Below are positions 44,310 to 53,789 of a DNA stretch of 64,000 bases, in pieces. The stretch is from Sphingomonas endolithica (GTDB taxonomy: Bacteria > Pseudomonadota > Alphaproteobacteria > Sphingomonadales > Sphingomonadaceae). The notes beneath the pieces were generated by a model that searched no databases, was not told the origin of the DNA, and saw only the letters and a list, made by a program, of their open reading frames with translations. The translations under genes were made by a program, and so were the position numbers. The stretch is from NCBI RefSeq assembly GCF_025231525.1, contig NZ_CP103057.1, positions 1,877,001 through 1,941,000 of the forward strand, read 5' to 3'. Numbering within the stretch: the stretch's first letter is position 1; each line of letters opens with the position of its first letter.

Positions 44310-44327
44310 AACCATAAAGGCAGTTCC

Positions 44328-45140
44328 ATGAAGATCGACTTGAGCGGCCGCACGGCCATTGTAACAGGTTCCACCGCCGGCATCGGCCGGGGAGCTGCGG
44401 AAGGGCTGGCGCAGGCGGGCGCTTCGGTGATCATCAATGGCCGCACCCAGACGCGGGTTGATGAAGCGCTGCAACAGATGCGCGCTGCGTTTCCGCAAAC
44501 TACAATTTCCGGCATCGCTGCCGATCTGGCGACCGCGGAAGGGGCAAACGCCTTCATCGCGCAAGCGCCGGACGCCGACATCCTCGTAAACAACGTGGGC
44601 ACCGCGTACCTGCGGGAATATAATGGTATCGACGACATCGCAGCCATCCCTGACGAGGACTGGCTTGGGCTGTTCCAGCTCAACGTGATGAGCGGCGTGC
44701 GCCTGTCGCGCCACTATCTGCCGCGCATGGTCGGCAAAAGCTGGGGACGCGTCGTCTTCGTCAGCAGCGAGTCCGGGGTCAACATTCCCAAGGAGATGCT
44801 GGATTACGGCATGACCAAGACTGCGCAGCTCGCCGTCTCGCGCGGCTTGGCCGAAGCGGTCGCGGGCACGGGTGTCACGGTCAACGCGGTGCTTCCGGGG
44901 CCGACCCGATCCGAGATCATGGGTAACTATATGGTCCAGCAGGCAGCGGACAACGGCATGACGGTCGGGGAGGCCGAGCAAGGCTTCCTGCAGGCGCTCC
45001 GCCCGACGAGCCTGATCCAGCGTTTCGCCACCGTCGAGGAAGTCGGCAACATGATCGTCTACGCCTGTTCCGAACAGGCCTCCGCGACCAGCGGCGCCGC
45101 CCTGCGCGTGGATGGCGGCGTGGTGCGGTTCGTCGCCTGA
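44328..45140 (+). CDS. SDR family oxidoreductase
   Basis: A 270-residue SDR: IVTGSTAGIGRGAAEGLAQA, INGRTQTR (basic, NADPH-type), ILVNNVGTAYL, Ser in VFVSSESGVNIPKEM, DYGMTKTAQLAVSRGLAEAV and AVLPGPTRSEIM. The C-terminal section (MTVGEAEQGFLQALRPTSLI) is longer than in the other three SDRs here. It is third in the same-strand run after the LysR gene. Confidence 0.92.
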   Translation: MKIDLSGRTAIVTGSTAGIGRGAAEGLAQAGASVIINGRTQTRVDEALQQMRAAFPQTTISGIAADLATAEGANAFIAQAPDADILVNNVGTAYLREYNGIDDIAAIPDEDWLGLFQLNVMSGVRLSRHYLPRMVGKSWGRVVFVSSESGVNIPKEMLDYGMTKTAQLAVSRGLAEAVAGTGVTVNAVLPGPTRSEIMGNYMVQQAADNGMTVGEAEQGFLQALRPTSLIQRFATVEEVGNMIVYACSEQASATSGAALRVDGGVVRFVA

Positions 45141-45208
45141 ACTCCAGCATCGAGAGCGATCTGCGCCCAACGTTCGCGTAGCAACTCCAGGATTTGAAGG
45201 TGGTCGAA

Positions 45209-46180
45209 ATGACATTGGTGGTTGCTCAATACGGACAGGGTGGCCCGGAAGTGATGCGGGCCGAGGAGCGCGACGTTGCGGCGCCAGCCGCCACGCAGGT
45301 CGAAATCGAGCAGAAGGCGATCGGGTTCAACTATTTCGATGTCCTGCAGCGCCGCGGCTCGATGTCCGATGACGAGCCGGGCCGCGTGATGGGGATCGAA
45401 GGCGCCGGGGTGGTGACGGCGATCGGCGCGGATGTCACCGACTTTGCGGTCGGCGGTCCCGTCGGATATCTCCGATCGCAGGGAGCCTATGCGGCCACGC
45501 GCCTGATGGAAGCGGACCTGCTGTTCCCGTTGCCGAAGGGCATCAGCTTCGAGGCCGCTGCCGCGCTGACCGTTAAGGGCTTCACGGCCTGGCTCTGCTC
45601 GGTTCAGCTCTTCGAGGTTCAGCCCGGCCAGACCGTGCTTGTCACCACCGCTGCCGGCGGCGTCGGGTCGTTGACGGCACGGCTCGCTGCTTATCGCGGC
45701 GGGCTCGTGATCGGCGCGGTGGGTAGCGAAGCGAAACGCGCTCTTGCGCACGAGAGCGGCGCAGGCGACGTCGCCGTCGGGCTGGACGAAGCGATCGAAC
45801 TGGTCGCGCGGCTCACCGACGGAAACGGGGTCGATGTCGTGTTCGACGGGATCGGCGCGGATACCGCCAACCGCCTGCTCGACGCTGGGACCGTGCGCTC
45901 GGGAGGGACGATCATCTCGTCCGGAGCGTCCGGGGGCTGGCCCAGGGCCGACCCTGACGCGATCGCGCGGCGCGGCGCCACCGTCGTTGTACCGCAGGTC
46001 CCGAATTACATCAAAACGGCGGCCGAGCTTCGCGCTGGCATGGCGGAAGTGTTCGCCCTCTATCTCAGCGGCGCCTTCGGCGAGATCTCACCCGCACGAT
46101 ACCCGCTGCGCGAGGCAGCGACGCTCCACGCCCAGGTCGAGAGCCGCGCCGCCTCGGGCATCTCGGTGCTGGTGCCGTGA
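45209..46180 (+). CDS. Quinone oxidoreductase (zinc-independent MDR family)
   Basis: A 323-residue quinone reductase: QYGQGGPEVMRAEERDV, QKAIGFNYFDVLQRRG, MGIEGAGVVTAIG, TVLVTTAAGGVGSLTARLAA (NADPH-binding) and VVFDGIGADTANRLL. ATG 45209 is preferred since AAGGTGG lies upstream; the TTG at 45194 is an alternative. It would reduce quinones by one or two electrons in the cytoplasm. Confidence 0.92.
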   Translation: MTLVVAQYGQGGPEVMRAEERDVAAPAATQVEIEQKAIGFNYFDVLQRRGSMSDDEPGRVMGIEGAGVVTAIGADVTDFAVGGPVGYLRSQGAYAATRLMEADLLFPLPKGISFEAAAALTVKGFTAWLCSVQLFEVQPGQTVLVTTAAGGVGSLTARLAAYRGGLVIGAVGSEAKRALAHESGAGDVAVGLDEAIELVARLTDGNGVDVVFDGIGADTANRLLDAGTVRSGGTIISSGASGGWPRADPDAIARRGATVVVPQVPNYIKTAAELRAGMAEVFALYLSGAFGEISPARYPLREAATLHAQVESRAASGISVLVP

Positions 46181-46261
46181 GCGGCCCTCGACCGGCTGCG
46201 ACCTTCGACAGGAGTCTTTGAGGCGCCTCCAATCCCCAAGCGTGACAAGACAGGACGAACG

Positions 46262-46897
46262 ATGAAGATCGGAATCGTGGGAAGTGGCCAGATCGGTGGA
46301 CAGATCGGAAAGCTCTGGTCGCAGGCGGGGCACGAGGTGCTGTTCTCGTCGCGCCATCCGGAGAACCTGGGCGATCTGGTCGAGCAAGCAGGCGGCGCTG
46401 CACGGGCGGGCACGCCGGAAGAGGCGATCGCCTTTGGCGACGTCGTCCTGCTGTCGATCCCGTTCGTTGCCCTGCCGGACTTCGGGCGCAGCATGACCGA
46501 AGCGCTCGGTCGCAAGGTCGTCCTTGAAACTGCGAACCCGTATCCGGATCGGGACGGCCCGATGGCGCAGGAGGTGCGGCAATCGGGCCGCGGAACCGGG
46601 CCTTATCTGCGCGAGTGGTTTCCGGGCGTGCGGATCGTGCGCGCCTTCAACAGCGTGTGGGATCGCACGCTGGCAACGGAGGCGCATCGGACCGCGCCCC
46701 GCGTCGGCATCCCGCTCGCTTCGGACCACGGCGGAGCGCTGGAGATTGCCGCCACGCTCGTGACCGACGCGGGCTTCGATCCGGTGATCGTCGGGTCGCT
46801 CGATCGCTCGCGCGAGTTCGATTTCGGTGCGCCCGTCTACGACACCGGCATGTCCGGGCCTGATCTGCGCAAGGCCCTTGACCTGCCCGCAGCGTAA
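46262..46897 (+). CDS. NADP-binding reductase, F420-dependent-oxidoreductase-like
   Basis: A 211-residue Rossmann protein: MKIGIVGSGQIGGQIGKLWS, SSRHPENLGDLVEQ, VLLSIPFVALPDFG, VLETANPYPDRDG and VRIVRAFNSVWDRTL. It matches the NADP oxidoreductase coenzyme F420-dependent family (NPD-type), whose members outside archaea have mostly unknown substrates. It is in the same direction as, and 81 bases after, the quinone oxidoreductase. Confidence 0.85.
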   Translation: MKIGIVGSGQIGGQIGKLWSQAGHEVLFSSRHPENLGDLVEQAGGAARAGTPEEAIAFGDVVLLSIPFVALPDFGRSMTEALGRKVVLETANPYPDRDGPMAQEVRQSGRGTGPYLREWFPGVRIVRAFNSVWDRTLATEAHRTAPRVGIPLASDHGGALEIAATLVTDAGFDPVIVGSLDRSREFDFGAPVYDTGMSGPDLRKALDLPAA

Positions 46898-46963
46898 GGC
46901 CTCTGCCAAACCGCGGTTCCTGATGACTCGAACGCTATGACTTCCCTGACGAAAGGATCTTCG

Positions 46964-47338
46964 ATGACCGACCGCAAGATACTGATCCCGAATGCCAGTC
47001 ACCCGATCGAGATCGAGGACTGTTCGTCGACGGTCATCGTCAGCAAGGGCCCGCTTGAAATTGCCCGGACGAGCAGAGCGCTGACGCTTTCGGAGGCGTC
47101 CTACCCGCCGGTTCGCTATATTCCGCGCGGTGACGTCGACATGTCGCAGCTGGAGCGCTCCACACACACGACCTATTGCCCGTACAAGGGCGACGCCAAC
47201 TATTACAGCATCCCGGCGCTCGGCGAGGCAGGCGTGAACAGCGTGTGGACTTATGAAGCGCCGTTTAAGGCCGTGGGCGAGATCGCGAACCACCTCGCTT
47301 TCTATCCGGACCGGGTGTCGATCGAGCTTGCCGATTAG
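46964..47338 (+). CDS. DUF427 family protein
   Basis: A 124-residue DUF427 protein: IEIEDCSSTVIVSKGPLEIA, YPPVRYIPRGDVDMSQLERS, TTYCPYKGDANYYSIPA and WTYEAPFKAVGEIANHLAFY. The conserved cysteine in TTYCPYKG and nearby aromatics define the family, which has no established function. The ATG at 46964 has AAAGGA upstream. Confidence 0.9.
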   Translation: MTDRKILIPNASHPIEIEDCSSTVIVSKGPLEIARTSRALTLSEASYPPVRYIPRGDVDMSQLERSTHTTYCPYKGDANYYSIPALGEAGVNSVWTYEAPFKAVGEIANHLAFYPDRVSIELAD

Positions 47339-47383
47339 GAACGGCGTGTCTTCGTCGGGCCGGTTGACACTGCGGGGCGCTGA

Positions 47384-47851
47384 ATGACGCGCAGGTCAAA
47401 GGTCGGTGCCGGCCCGAACATCCTGCGCCGGTTCACGCCGTATCGATGGTGGTCGCGGCGCACGTGGTTGCGTGCGGCGGTCATCAACGCCTTCATCGCC
47501 GGGATCATGATGATCGACCATTCCGCACTTGGGCAAGGCGCCCATGGCGCGCTGCTGCGCCAGGCTGCCCAGATTGCCTTGATGCACGCGATGGGCACGA
47601 TCGCCTGCGCGACCTTCATGAACATGGGCGCTTCCTCCGCAGCGCGGGTGCCGCTGTTGTTTGTGCTCGGAACGGTCTTCTACAGCGTCCCGGTCTATCT
47701 CTCCTGGCCGCCCGGAGAGAGCCTCGACATCGTCCGTTTCGTCGGAGCCGTCTGCCTGGCACTTGGCCGGGTGACCCTGCTGCTGTCGACGTCGCAAGTC
47801 GATCGCGGCGCTGCTGGCCCGACGATCGCGAACCAAGGAACGGCGCAATGA
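47384..47851 (+). CDS. DUF423-like small membrane protein
   Basis: A 155-residue integral membrane protein with about four helices ([69 protein letters not shown]). The pattern ([24 protein letters not shown]) resembles DUF423, but the match is not strong. Its stop overlaps the start of the next GST gene (ATGA), so the two are coupled. Function unknown. Confidence 0.6.
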   Translation: MTRRSKVGAGPNILRRFTPYRWWSRRTWLRAAVINAFIAGIMMIDHSALGQGAHGALLRQAAQIALMHAMGTIACATFMNMGASSAARVPLLFVLGTVFYSVPVYLSWPPGESLDIVRFVGAVCLALGRVTLLLSTSQVDRGAAGPTIANQGTAQ

Positions 47852-48531
47852 GCAAGCCCGATATCCTGCTGTACACAGCGCCCACGCCAAACGGGTGGAA
47901 GGCATCGGTGATGCTGGAGGAGCTCGGCGTTTCCTACGAGGTGTCGCCGATGAACCTGGCGGGCAAGGAGCAGAAGGAGCAAGCGTACCTCAAGATCAAT
48001 CCCAACGGGCGCATTCCGGCGATCGTGGACCGTTCGAACGGCGACTTCGCGGTGTTCGAAAGCGGCGCGATACTGATCTATCTTGCGCGCAAATACGGCA
48101 GGTTTCTCCCGTCGGACCCGAACGGGGAGTCGCGTGTCCTCCAATGGTTGATGTTCCAGATGTCGGGTGTGGGGCCAATGATGGGACAGGCCAACGTGTT
48201 CTACCGCTACATGCCCGAAAAGATCCCGATCGCGATCGAGCGCTACCAGAATGAATGCCGTCGGCTTTTCGAGGTGCTCGACCGGCAATTGCAGGGGCGG
48301 GACTTTCTCTGCGACGAGTTCAGCATCGCCGATATCGCACACTGGTGCTGGATCCGCATCCATGAGTGGGGCGGCATCGACGTGAGCGGGCTGGACAATC
48401 TCCTGACATGGGAGGCACGGATGGCGGCTCGTCCGGGGTGTATCCGCGGCGTCGACGTGCCCGAACCATCGGATTTCCTCGCTTCGGCCAGCAAGCATAT
48501 CGAGACCGCAAGAAACCTGTTGCAGCGGTAA
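47848..48531 (+). CDS. Glutathione S-transferase family protein
   Basis: A 227-residue GST close to the one at 33491: [76 protein letters not shown] and [17 protein letters not shown]. The TPNG active site is of the YfcG/YghU type. Start chosen at the ATG coupled to the previous stop. It is last in the run that began with the peroxiredoxin. Confidence 0.92.
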   Translation: MSKPDILLYTAPTPNGWKASVMLEELGVSYEVSPMNLAGKEQKEQAYLKINPNGRIPAIVDRSNGDFAVFESGAILIYLARKYGRFLPSDPNGESRVLQWLMFQMSGVGPMMGQANVFYRYMPEKIPIAIERYQNECRRLFEVLDRQLQGRDFLCDEFSIADIAHWCWIRIHEWGGIDVSGLDNLLTWEARMAARPGCIRGVDVPEPSDFLASASKHIETARNLLQR

Positions 48532-48672
48532 GCCGGACTGCCCGCAACGACTGATCCGGTCAGGTTCTGATTGATGCGCGTCTCCGGTGCAAAGCGGTCA
48601 AGCTGGCATCGTGACCGTTTGCATACGGGATGCGAGCGGTAGCCGAGGCGGCCAGACCTGCGCCGATTTGGG

Positions 48673-49668
48673 TCAATCAGCGACCGTGACGACGATCTTC
48701 CCGAACTGCTGCGCAGATTCGAGATAACGGTGTGCCTCGACCATCTGGTCAAAGCCGAAGACTGAGTCGATGACGGGCTTTATCTTCCCGGCCTCGAGAG
48801 CGTTCCCAATATGGGCGACCGCGGCGTCCATCCGAAGGGGATCCGCCAGCAGGTCGGCGACGATCCATCCCCGTATTGTCGCCATCTGCCCAAGATGCTC
48901 CAGCACGGGAATCGTCATGGTGTTGCCGCCGAGCGCCCCGTACAGATAGATGGTGCCCTTCCACGGCATCACCTTCAGAAGCCTGGGCAGGAGAGAACCC
49001 CCGACCGGATCGAAGGCAACACTCGCGCCACGCCCGTCGGTGATCCGCATCACCTCCGCCACCATATCGTCTTCGTCGTAGGCGACGACGTGAGCTGCAC
49101 CCGCCTCGAGGAGCTTCTGCCGCTTGGCGTTGGTGCGGGTCAGCGCGATCGGGATGGCTCCAACAAGATTGGCGAGCTGGATGGCCGCGAGGCCGGTGCT
49201 GCTGGACGCGGCGGAGATCAGCACGTGCTCGCCGACCTGGATCGACGCCTCTTCAATCAGAGGACCATAGGCGGTGAGGAACATGGTCCAAAGCGATGCC
49301 GCCTCTTCGAAGGACAAGGTGGGCAGCTTGGCGATCACCGCACGCGCCGGCGCGGTCGCGATCTCACCGTAGATTCAGTAGTCTCCGAGCGGGAAGCCGG
49401 GCACAATGTTGACGTCATTACCTGCAGAGACATGCGTGACGTTCTGGCCAACGGCAATGACGGTTCCCGCCGCCTCGCTTCCGAGCACTGCAGGGAGGGT
49501 CGGCGCCTTGATGTACTCGTTGCGACGAAACATGGCTTCGGCCCGGTTCAGGCCGATCGCGCGTATGCGGATCAGCACTTCGTCTGGGCCTGGCTTTCCT
49601 GCTTCCGCCTCTACGAACGTCAGCACCTCGGGTTCGCCGAACTCGAAGAACTCTATATGACAGGGCAA
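48673..49668 (-). pseudogene. Quinone oxidoreductase interrupted by an in-frame TGA
   Basis: Read through, it is a complete MDR quinone oxidoreductase of about 331 residues: FGEPEVLTFVEAEAGKPGPD, IRAIGLNRAEAMFRR, LGSEAAGTVIAVGQNV, then GDY, a TGA stop at 49375-49377, and IYGEIATAPARAVIAKLPTL, ILISAASSSTGLAAIQL-like NADPH region, ending FGKIVVTVAD. Relatives have Gly-type residues at the stop position (GEYGVYGE-like), so GGA-to-TGA is a likely single-base change. The probable start is TTG 49668 with AGGAG upstream. Both halves otherwise look intact, implying a recent mutation. Confidence 0.8.
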
Positions 49669-49863
49669 AATCTCGTCTCCTCTCGGTAAGCTCTGAGCAG
49701 CGCCGCAGAACGTCGCAATACGGCCATTCGAACGCGAGGCTTCCGCTGCGTGCGGGCGATTGTCGCTGATGGCCACTGGAACGACGATCAGGGCCTGTTT
49801 GGGCACCCTTTGGCTCTGATACGATCGACAGCGGTTGCGCTGCCGATCGGGCGCGCACGGTGA

Positions 49864-50322
49864 TCAGCCCGCGATCAGCGCCGGCGGCGTGGCTCGGCGC
49901 GGCATCTCCATGCCCTGTTCGTGAAGATAGATGGCAAGGTCGAGCGACTGGTCGGCGACGGTGAAATGCGTCACCAGTCCGTCCTTCAACTGAAGGATGA
50001 AGCTCTCGATCGACGTGCCGCTCTGACCGGTCGGCTCGAGGCCGAAGAACGCACCCCGGTCATGCTTCCAGTGCAGGTTGATCGTCACCAGCCCTCGGTC
50101 GCCTGCCAGATAGTGATCGATCAGATCAACACGGAGATCGAAAGCCACGTGGAAGGCCTTGATCCAGCTCTGGAGCGCCTCGCGGCCCGCAATGTCGCGA
50201 CCGGCCGGGCTGTTGGTCATGACGTCGGGATGAACAATGGCGTTCCAACGCTTGGTCTGGTTGAGCTTGAACCCTTCGTAGATTTCCATCGTCAGGCCGG
50301 CTTGGACTTCTGGCGTCGTCAT
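49864..50322 (-). CDS. SnoaL-like/NTF2 family protein
   Basis: A 152-residue alpha+beta barrel protein: MEIYEGFKLNQTKRWNAIVH, DVMTNSPAGRDIAGREALQS, LIDHYLAGDRGLVTINLHWK, TSIESFILQLKDGLVTHFTV. The pattern is that of nuclear transport factor 2-like and SnoaL proteins, which include isomerases, cyclases and many uncharacterised members. It lies next to an MFS gene in the same direction. Specific function not recognised. Confidence 0.85.
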   Translation of the reverse strand: MTTPEVQAGLTMEIYEGFKLNQTKRWNAIVHPDVMTNSPAGRDIAGREALQSWIKAFHVAFDLRVDLIDHYLAGDRGLVTINLHWKHDRGAFFGLEPTGQSGTSIESFILQLKDGLVTHFTVADQSLDLAIYLHEQGMEMPRRATPPALIAG

Positions 50323-50373
50323 GATGATTATCCTTCTTACGTTAAGATGAGAATTTTTCGGCCGCGGTCAGGC

Positions 50374-51570
50374 CTAGGCCGCCTTGCGGAGAGGTTTGGC
50401 CGCCGAGATCAGGATCGCGCCGAAAAGCGCGGCAACACCTGCCACGGCGAAAGTGGTGACGGGGCCGAGGCGGTCGACTAGAATGCCGCCAAAGATCGCT
50501 CCCAAGGAGACGGCGATCATGAAGACACTTAGGTGGACTGCTCCGGCGCTCTCCGCATCGTCAGGCGCGGCCTGCGTCAGGTAAGTCTGAATGCTGACCG
50601 GATAGGCACCGAACGAGAGTCCCCAGAGGACGACAGCTGCCGAGGCGACCAGATGCGACGTGCCTGCAACGACTGCGGCCGCCATCGCGCCGGCGATGCC
50701 GATTGCCGCAGCGGCGATGGCGACGCGAGCGCTCCGCTGTGAGACGACGCCGCCCAGGATATTGCCGAAGAAGCCGGCAATACCGAACCCCAACAGAAGC
50801 AGGGAGAGAGATGGCGCGTCAAGCCTCGAAATGTCCTCAAGGAAGGGCCGAACGTAGGTGAAGGCTGCATAGTGGCCGCTGGCGATACAGAAGGTCGCGA
50901 AAAGCGAGATCCTGATCGCGGGCCGTCGCAGCGCAGCGCCGAGCGTGGACAGGCTTGTGCTGCCCATCGAAGGCAGCGACGGCACCGTTGCCATCTGAAC
51001 GACAGGCGCCACTACGCCCACAATTGCAGTCAGGTGGAAGGCGAGGCGCCACCCGAGCGTCGAACTGATCCAGGCCCCGAGCGGAGCCGCGCAGACGGTT
51101 GCCACGGAGACGCCCGTCATGATGACGGCCATGGCGCGCGCCTCCGATCCGGGAGGAGACAGCCGGATGACGAGCGCCACGGACATCGCCCAGAAGCCGC
51201 CGAGCCCAACGCCGAGCAGTACGCGCGAAACGATGAGTGCGGTGAGATCGGAAGCCAGTCCGGCCAGCACGCTCGACACGATCAGGCATAGCGTCAGCGC
51301 AAGGAGGGTCGTACGTCGGTCGAAGCGGCTCGTGCCGATGACGACAGTTGGGCCTGCGATCGCTGCTACGAAGGCCGTTGCCGTGACCGACTGCCCGGCC
51401 ATGCCGACGCTGGTTCCCAGATCTCGCGCCATCGGCGTAAGCAGGCTTGGCGGCAGGAACTCGGAAGTTACGAATCCGAACACGCCCAGCGACAATGACA
51501 TGATCGCAGGCCATGCGATTGAGAGACGAGTCGTCGTCGGTATGTCGGTATCACTGGACGGCAGGCTCAT
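50374..51570 (-). CDS. MFS transporter, DHA1-type
   Basis: A 398-residue inner-membrane transporter with about 12 helices. DHA1 (drug:proton antiporter) features include LLGVGLGGFWAMSVALVIRL then SPPGSEARAMAVIMTGVSVA, and APLGAWISSTLGWRLAFHLT. A probable efflux pump for small hydrophobic or oxidised compounds, or a sugar-efflux relative. It is divergent from a LysR gene (51651), its likely regulator. Confidence 0.92.
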   Translation of the reverse strand: MSLPSSDTDIPTTTRLSIAWPAIMSLSLGVFGFVTSEFLPPSLLTPMARDLGTSVGMAGQSVTATAFVAAIAGPTVVIGTSRFDRRTTLLALTLCLIVSSVLAGLASDLTALIVSRVLLGVGLGGFWAMSVALVIRLSPPGSEARAMAVIMTGVSVATVCAAPLGAWISSTLGWRLAFHLTAIVGVVAPVVQMATVPSLPSMGSTSLSTLGAALRRPAIRISLFATFCIASGHYAAFTYVRPFLEDISRLDAPSLSLLLLGFGIAGFFGNILGGVVSQRSARVAIAAAAIGIAGAMAAAVVAGTSHLVASAAVVLWGLSFGAYPVSIQTYLTQAAPDDAESAGAVHLSVFMIAVSLGAIFGGILVDRLGPVTTFAVAGVAALFGAILISAAKPLRKAA

Positions 51571-51650
51571 GAATATCGCTCCAAAGCGACATCCAAATAC
51601 GCGCTCCGAGGTATTTCCTGTAGCGGTCTACCAAGCTATTCAGTGTTGCC

Positions 51651-52589
51651 ATGGTAGCAACACCGATGATCGCGGACCTGACGCTTCTCCAGCTTCGATG
51701 TTTCTCGGCGATCGTCGATCGAGGGTCGTTCGCGGCAGCCGGTCGTCAGCTCGGCATTTCGACGTCGGCGGTGTCCAAGACGATTTCACGGCTGGAGAAG
51801 GTTGGATCGATCCGCTTGCTTAACCGGTCAACGCACGCGCTCTCGCTGACGCCGGAGGGTGAGCGCCTGCTGCCCTCGGTGCGCGAAGCGCTCGACCGGA
51901 TCGACAGCGTCGAAGCGGCAATGCAGGATGTCGCGACAAGAGGGGCCGGTGGCAAGGTTCGCATCAGCGCGCCGATAGCATTCCTAAGCGCCTGCCTCAT
52001 TCCACTGGCAGCCCGCTTCCGGACCGAGCATCCCGAAATAGTGCTCGAGTTCCGCGCCAGCGACGCAATGGACGATCTGGCGGACGAGGGGATTGACCTC
52101 GCGCTGCGTGCCGGGCCGATCAGCGGGATCCCTGGTCATCTACGCCAGAGCTGGTTTACGTTCCCTTGGGTGACATGCGCATCGCCCGACTACCTGGCGG
52201 CGCGAGGGACGCCGATGACGTTGGACGATCTGACTCATCACGATCTCATCGCCTTCCGCAATCAGGGTACCGGCCTGATCGAAACGTGGCGCTACCGCAT
52301 GCCGACCGCCTCTGGCGAGACGGCGATCCGAAGGGATCCGACGCCGATGCTGATCGTCAACGAGGGCAATGCGATCCGTGCAGCCGGCATTGCGGGCATG
52401 GGCATTATCTGGACGCCCAAGTGGAACGCGATCGAGGCCATCGAGGCCGGCCGCCTCCAGCCCATCCTTACGGATCTAATCGCTCACACGATGGACATCA
52501 CCATACTCCGACGGGCACAGGAACACACTCCCCAGCGGATCGCCCTGGCGATCGCCTTCCTGCAGAGAAACGCTCAGCTTTTCAGCTGA
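51651..52589 (+). CDS. LysR family transcriptional regulator
   Basis: A 312-residue LysR protein: LTLLQLRCFSAIVDRGSFAA, AGRQLGISTSAVSKTISRLE, RLLNRSTHALSLTPEGERLL; effector domain with KVRISAPIAFLSACLIPLAA, ASDAMDDLADEGIDLALRAG. Start 51651 or 51666; no clear Shine-Dalgarno separates them. It is divergent from the MFS gene with about 80 bases between, so it probably controls that pump. Confidence 0.92.
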   Translation: MVATPMIADLTLLQLRCFSAIVDRGSFAAAGRQLGISTSAVSKTISRLEKVGSIRLLNRSTHALSLTPEGERLLPSVREALDRIDSVEAAMQDVATRGAGGKVRISAPIAFLSACLIPLAARFRTEHPEIVLEFRASDAMDDLADEGIDLALRAGPISGIPGHLRQSWFTFPWVTCASPDYLAARGTPMTLDDLTHHDLIAFRNQGTGLIETWRYRMPTASGETAIRRDPTPMLIVNEGNAIRAAGIAGMGIIWTPKWNAIEAIEAGRLQPILTDLIAHTMDITILRRAQEHTPQRIALAIAFLQRNAQLFS

Positions 52590-53709
52590 GGGCAGCCCAA
52601 AGGTTGACCGGTCTTCAAAGAAGAACTCAAGCCGGGCTTTGGCTGGAAGACCGACTGCGAGACGCGCACGACGACCTGCCAGCGGGTATCACGGTCCACG
52701 ACGGGGACCGTAAGCACCTCTCCCGCGGAGGCATCTCAGTGCGCTGCGTCGCAAACGGCCGATCGCCAAGCGCTCCCATCGTCAGCCGGTCTCGTCGATC
52801 TGAGTGAAGGCGTCGACGCCAGCTACCTCCCCGCGAGCTGCGGGCCATTGCGGCCCGACGACCCAGCGGCCGGCGCCGGTCACAGCTGGCAGGTTGCTAG
52901 AGGAAGGCCCGCCCCGCTGTTGTGGTCTGGGCGGACTTCGTCGTGATTGCGGCGTAGATCTACACGATCAATGGCGAAAATCCCGCTGAGGGTTGGAAGG
53001 GTCCGTCGCGGAGTGGCCTAATTGCGGATAGTCAGAACAAATTGCTTGAGCCTCTCTTACAGCTTGGGATTTCCAATGCCTTTGTTTCGGATCCCACGAA
53101 CTTTCGGGGCAGATACGTTCGCCTGTCGAACGAGATCGGGAGATAGCACGGCGCGAGCTTCTTCGCCTCGCTGCAATCCACGACACGACTAAGACCCGAA
53201 AGCGACAATCGCCCAAGGCCGATGCCGCATTACAGATTCACAGACTTGTTCATTTTGCTCGGCCTCAAACTTCGCCATCCCTCAATCTGGCTTTTCAATG
53301 GTTCAGACGTGACAGCTTGAATGACACTCTCAAGAAAAGGCTTCATTCTCCAGTATCCGGCCTTGCTTTGGTGATTCAAAAACCCGGCCTGCGATGCTTC
53401 TGCTTCCAAACGCGCTGGGTTTCTGAGATCATTGGTTGAGTTTATATCATCAGAGAATTTATCATTGATAAGTCCCATTCTGACCGCACGGTCAACTTTA
53501 TCTTTGAATTAAATGCTATTACGCTGAGTTTTTGCAGCCTTGTAGCGACCAACGTCCCGGTCTGCTCGTTTTCTATACTTCTGTACGGCCTAAGTTCATG
53601 CCGCGAGTAAGGATGCCGATCGCATCTTATGCCAGCACAAACCATTCGACTTGTGCTGCAAGCAGAGCAATGTCGGCGTACTGGATGGCAGCCCGCACGG
53701 AACCGCCCC
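52590..53709. other. Gene-poor stretch before the recombinase cassette
   Basis: About 1.1 kb without a convincing gene. It includes an AT-richer part (53230-53530) with a reverse frame of 82 codons that lacks a good ribosome binding site, and mixed frames near 53030-53220 that look like degraded coding sequence of unrecognised origin. It may be the left flank of an integrated element. Confidence 0.45.
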
Positions 53710-53766
53710 GCCCCGCCGATGAAGGTCCGCGGGGCTGATGATGGTGGGAGCAGCAAGGTGCTGCTC
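53710..53766 (+). promoter_or_regulatory. Two hairpins in the leader of the DUF3489 cassette
   Basis: Hairpin one: GCCCCGC/GCGGGGC (53710-53735). Hairpin two: GAGCAGC-AAGGT-GCTGCTC (53748-53766). They lie 24-80 bases before the DUF3489 start, whose ribosome binding site AAGGA follows at about 53776. Possible roles are attenuation, a protein site, or part of a recombination site; none can be proven here. Confidence 0.5.
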
Positions 53767-53789
53767 GCCTTTGAACAAGGACCACCCCC

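Noticed and set aside
44073..45215. Reverse open frame of 380 codons
   Set aside because: Opposite the GST and SDR genes and without any recognisable motif.
46088..47293. Reverse open frame of 401 codons
   Set aside because: Covers three forward genes with clear families; low-complexity composition typical of a shadow.
53230..53478. 82-codon reverse frame in AT-richer DNA
   Set aside because: No ribosome binding site or family; noted only as part of the gene-poor stretch.
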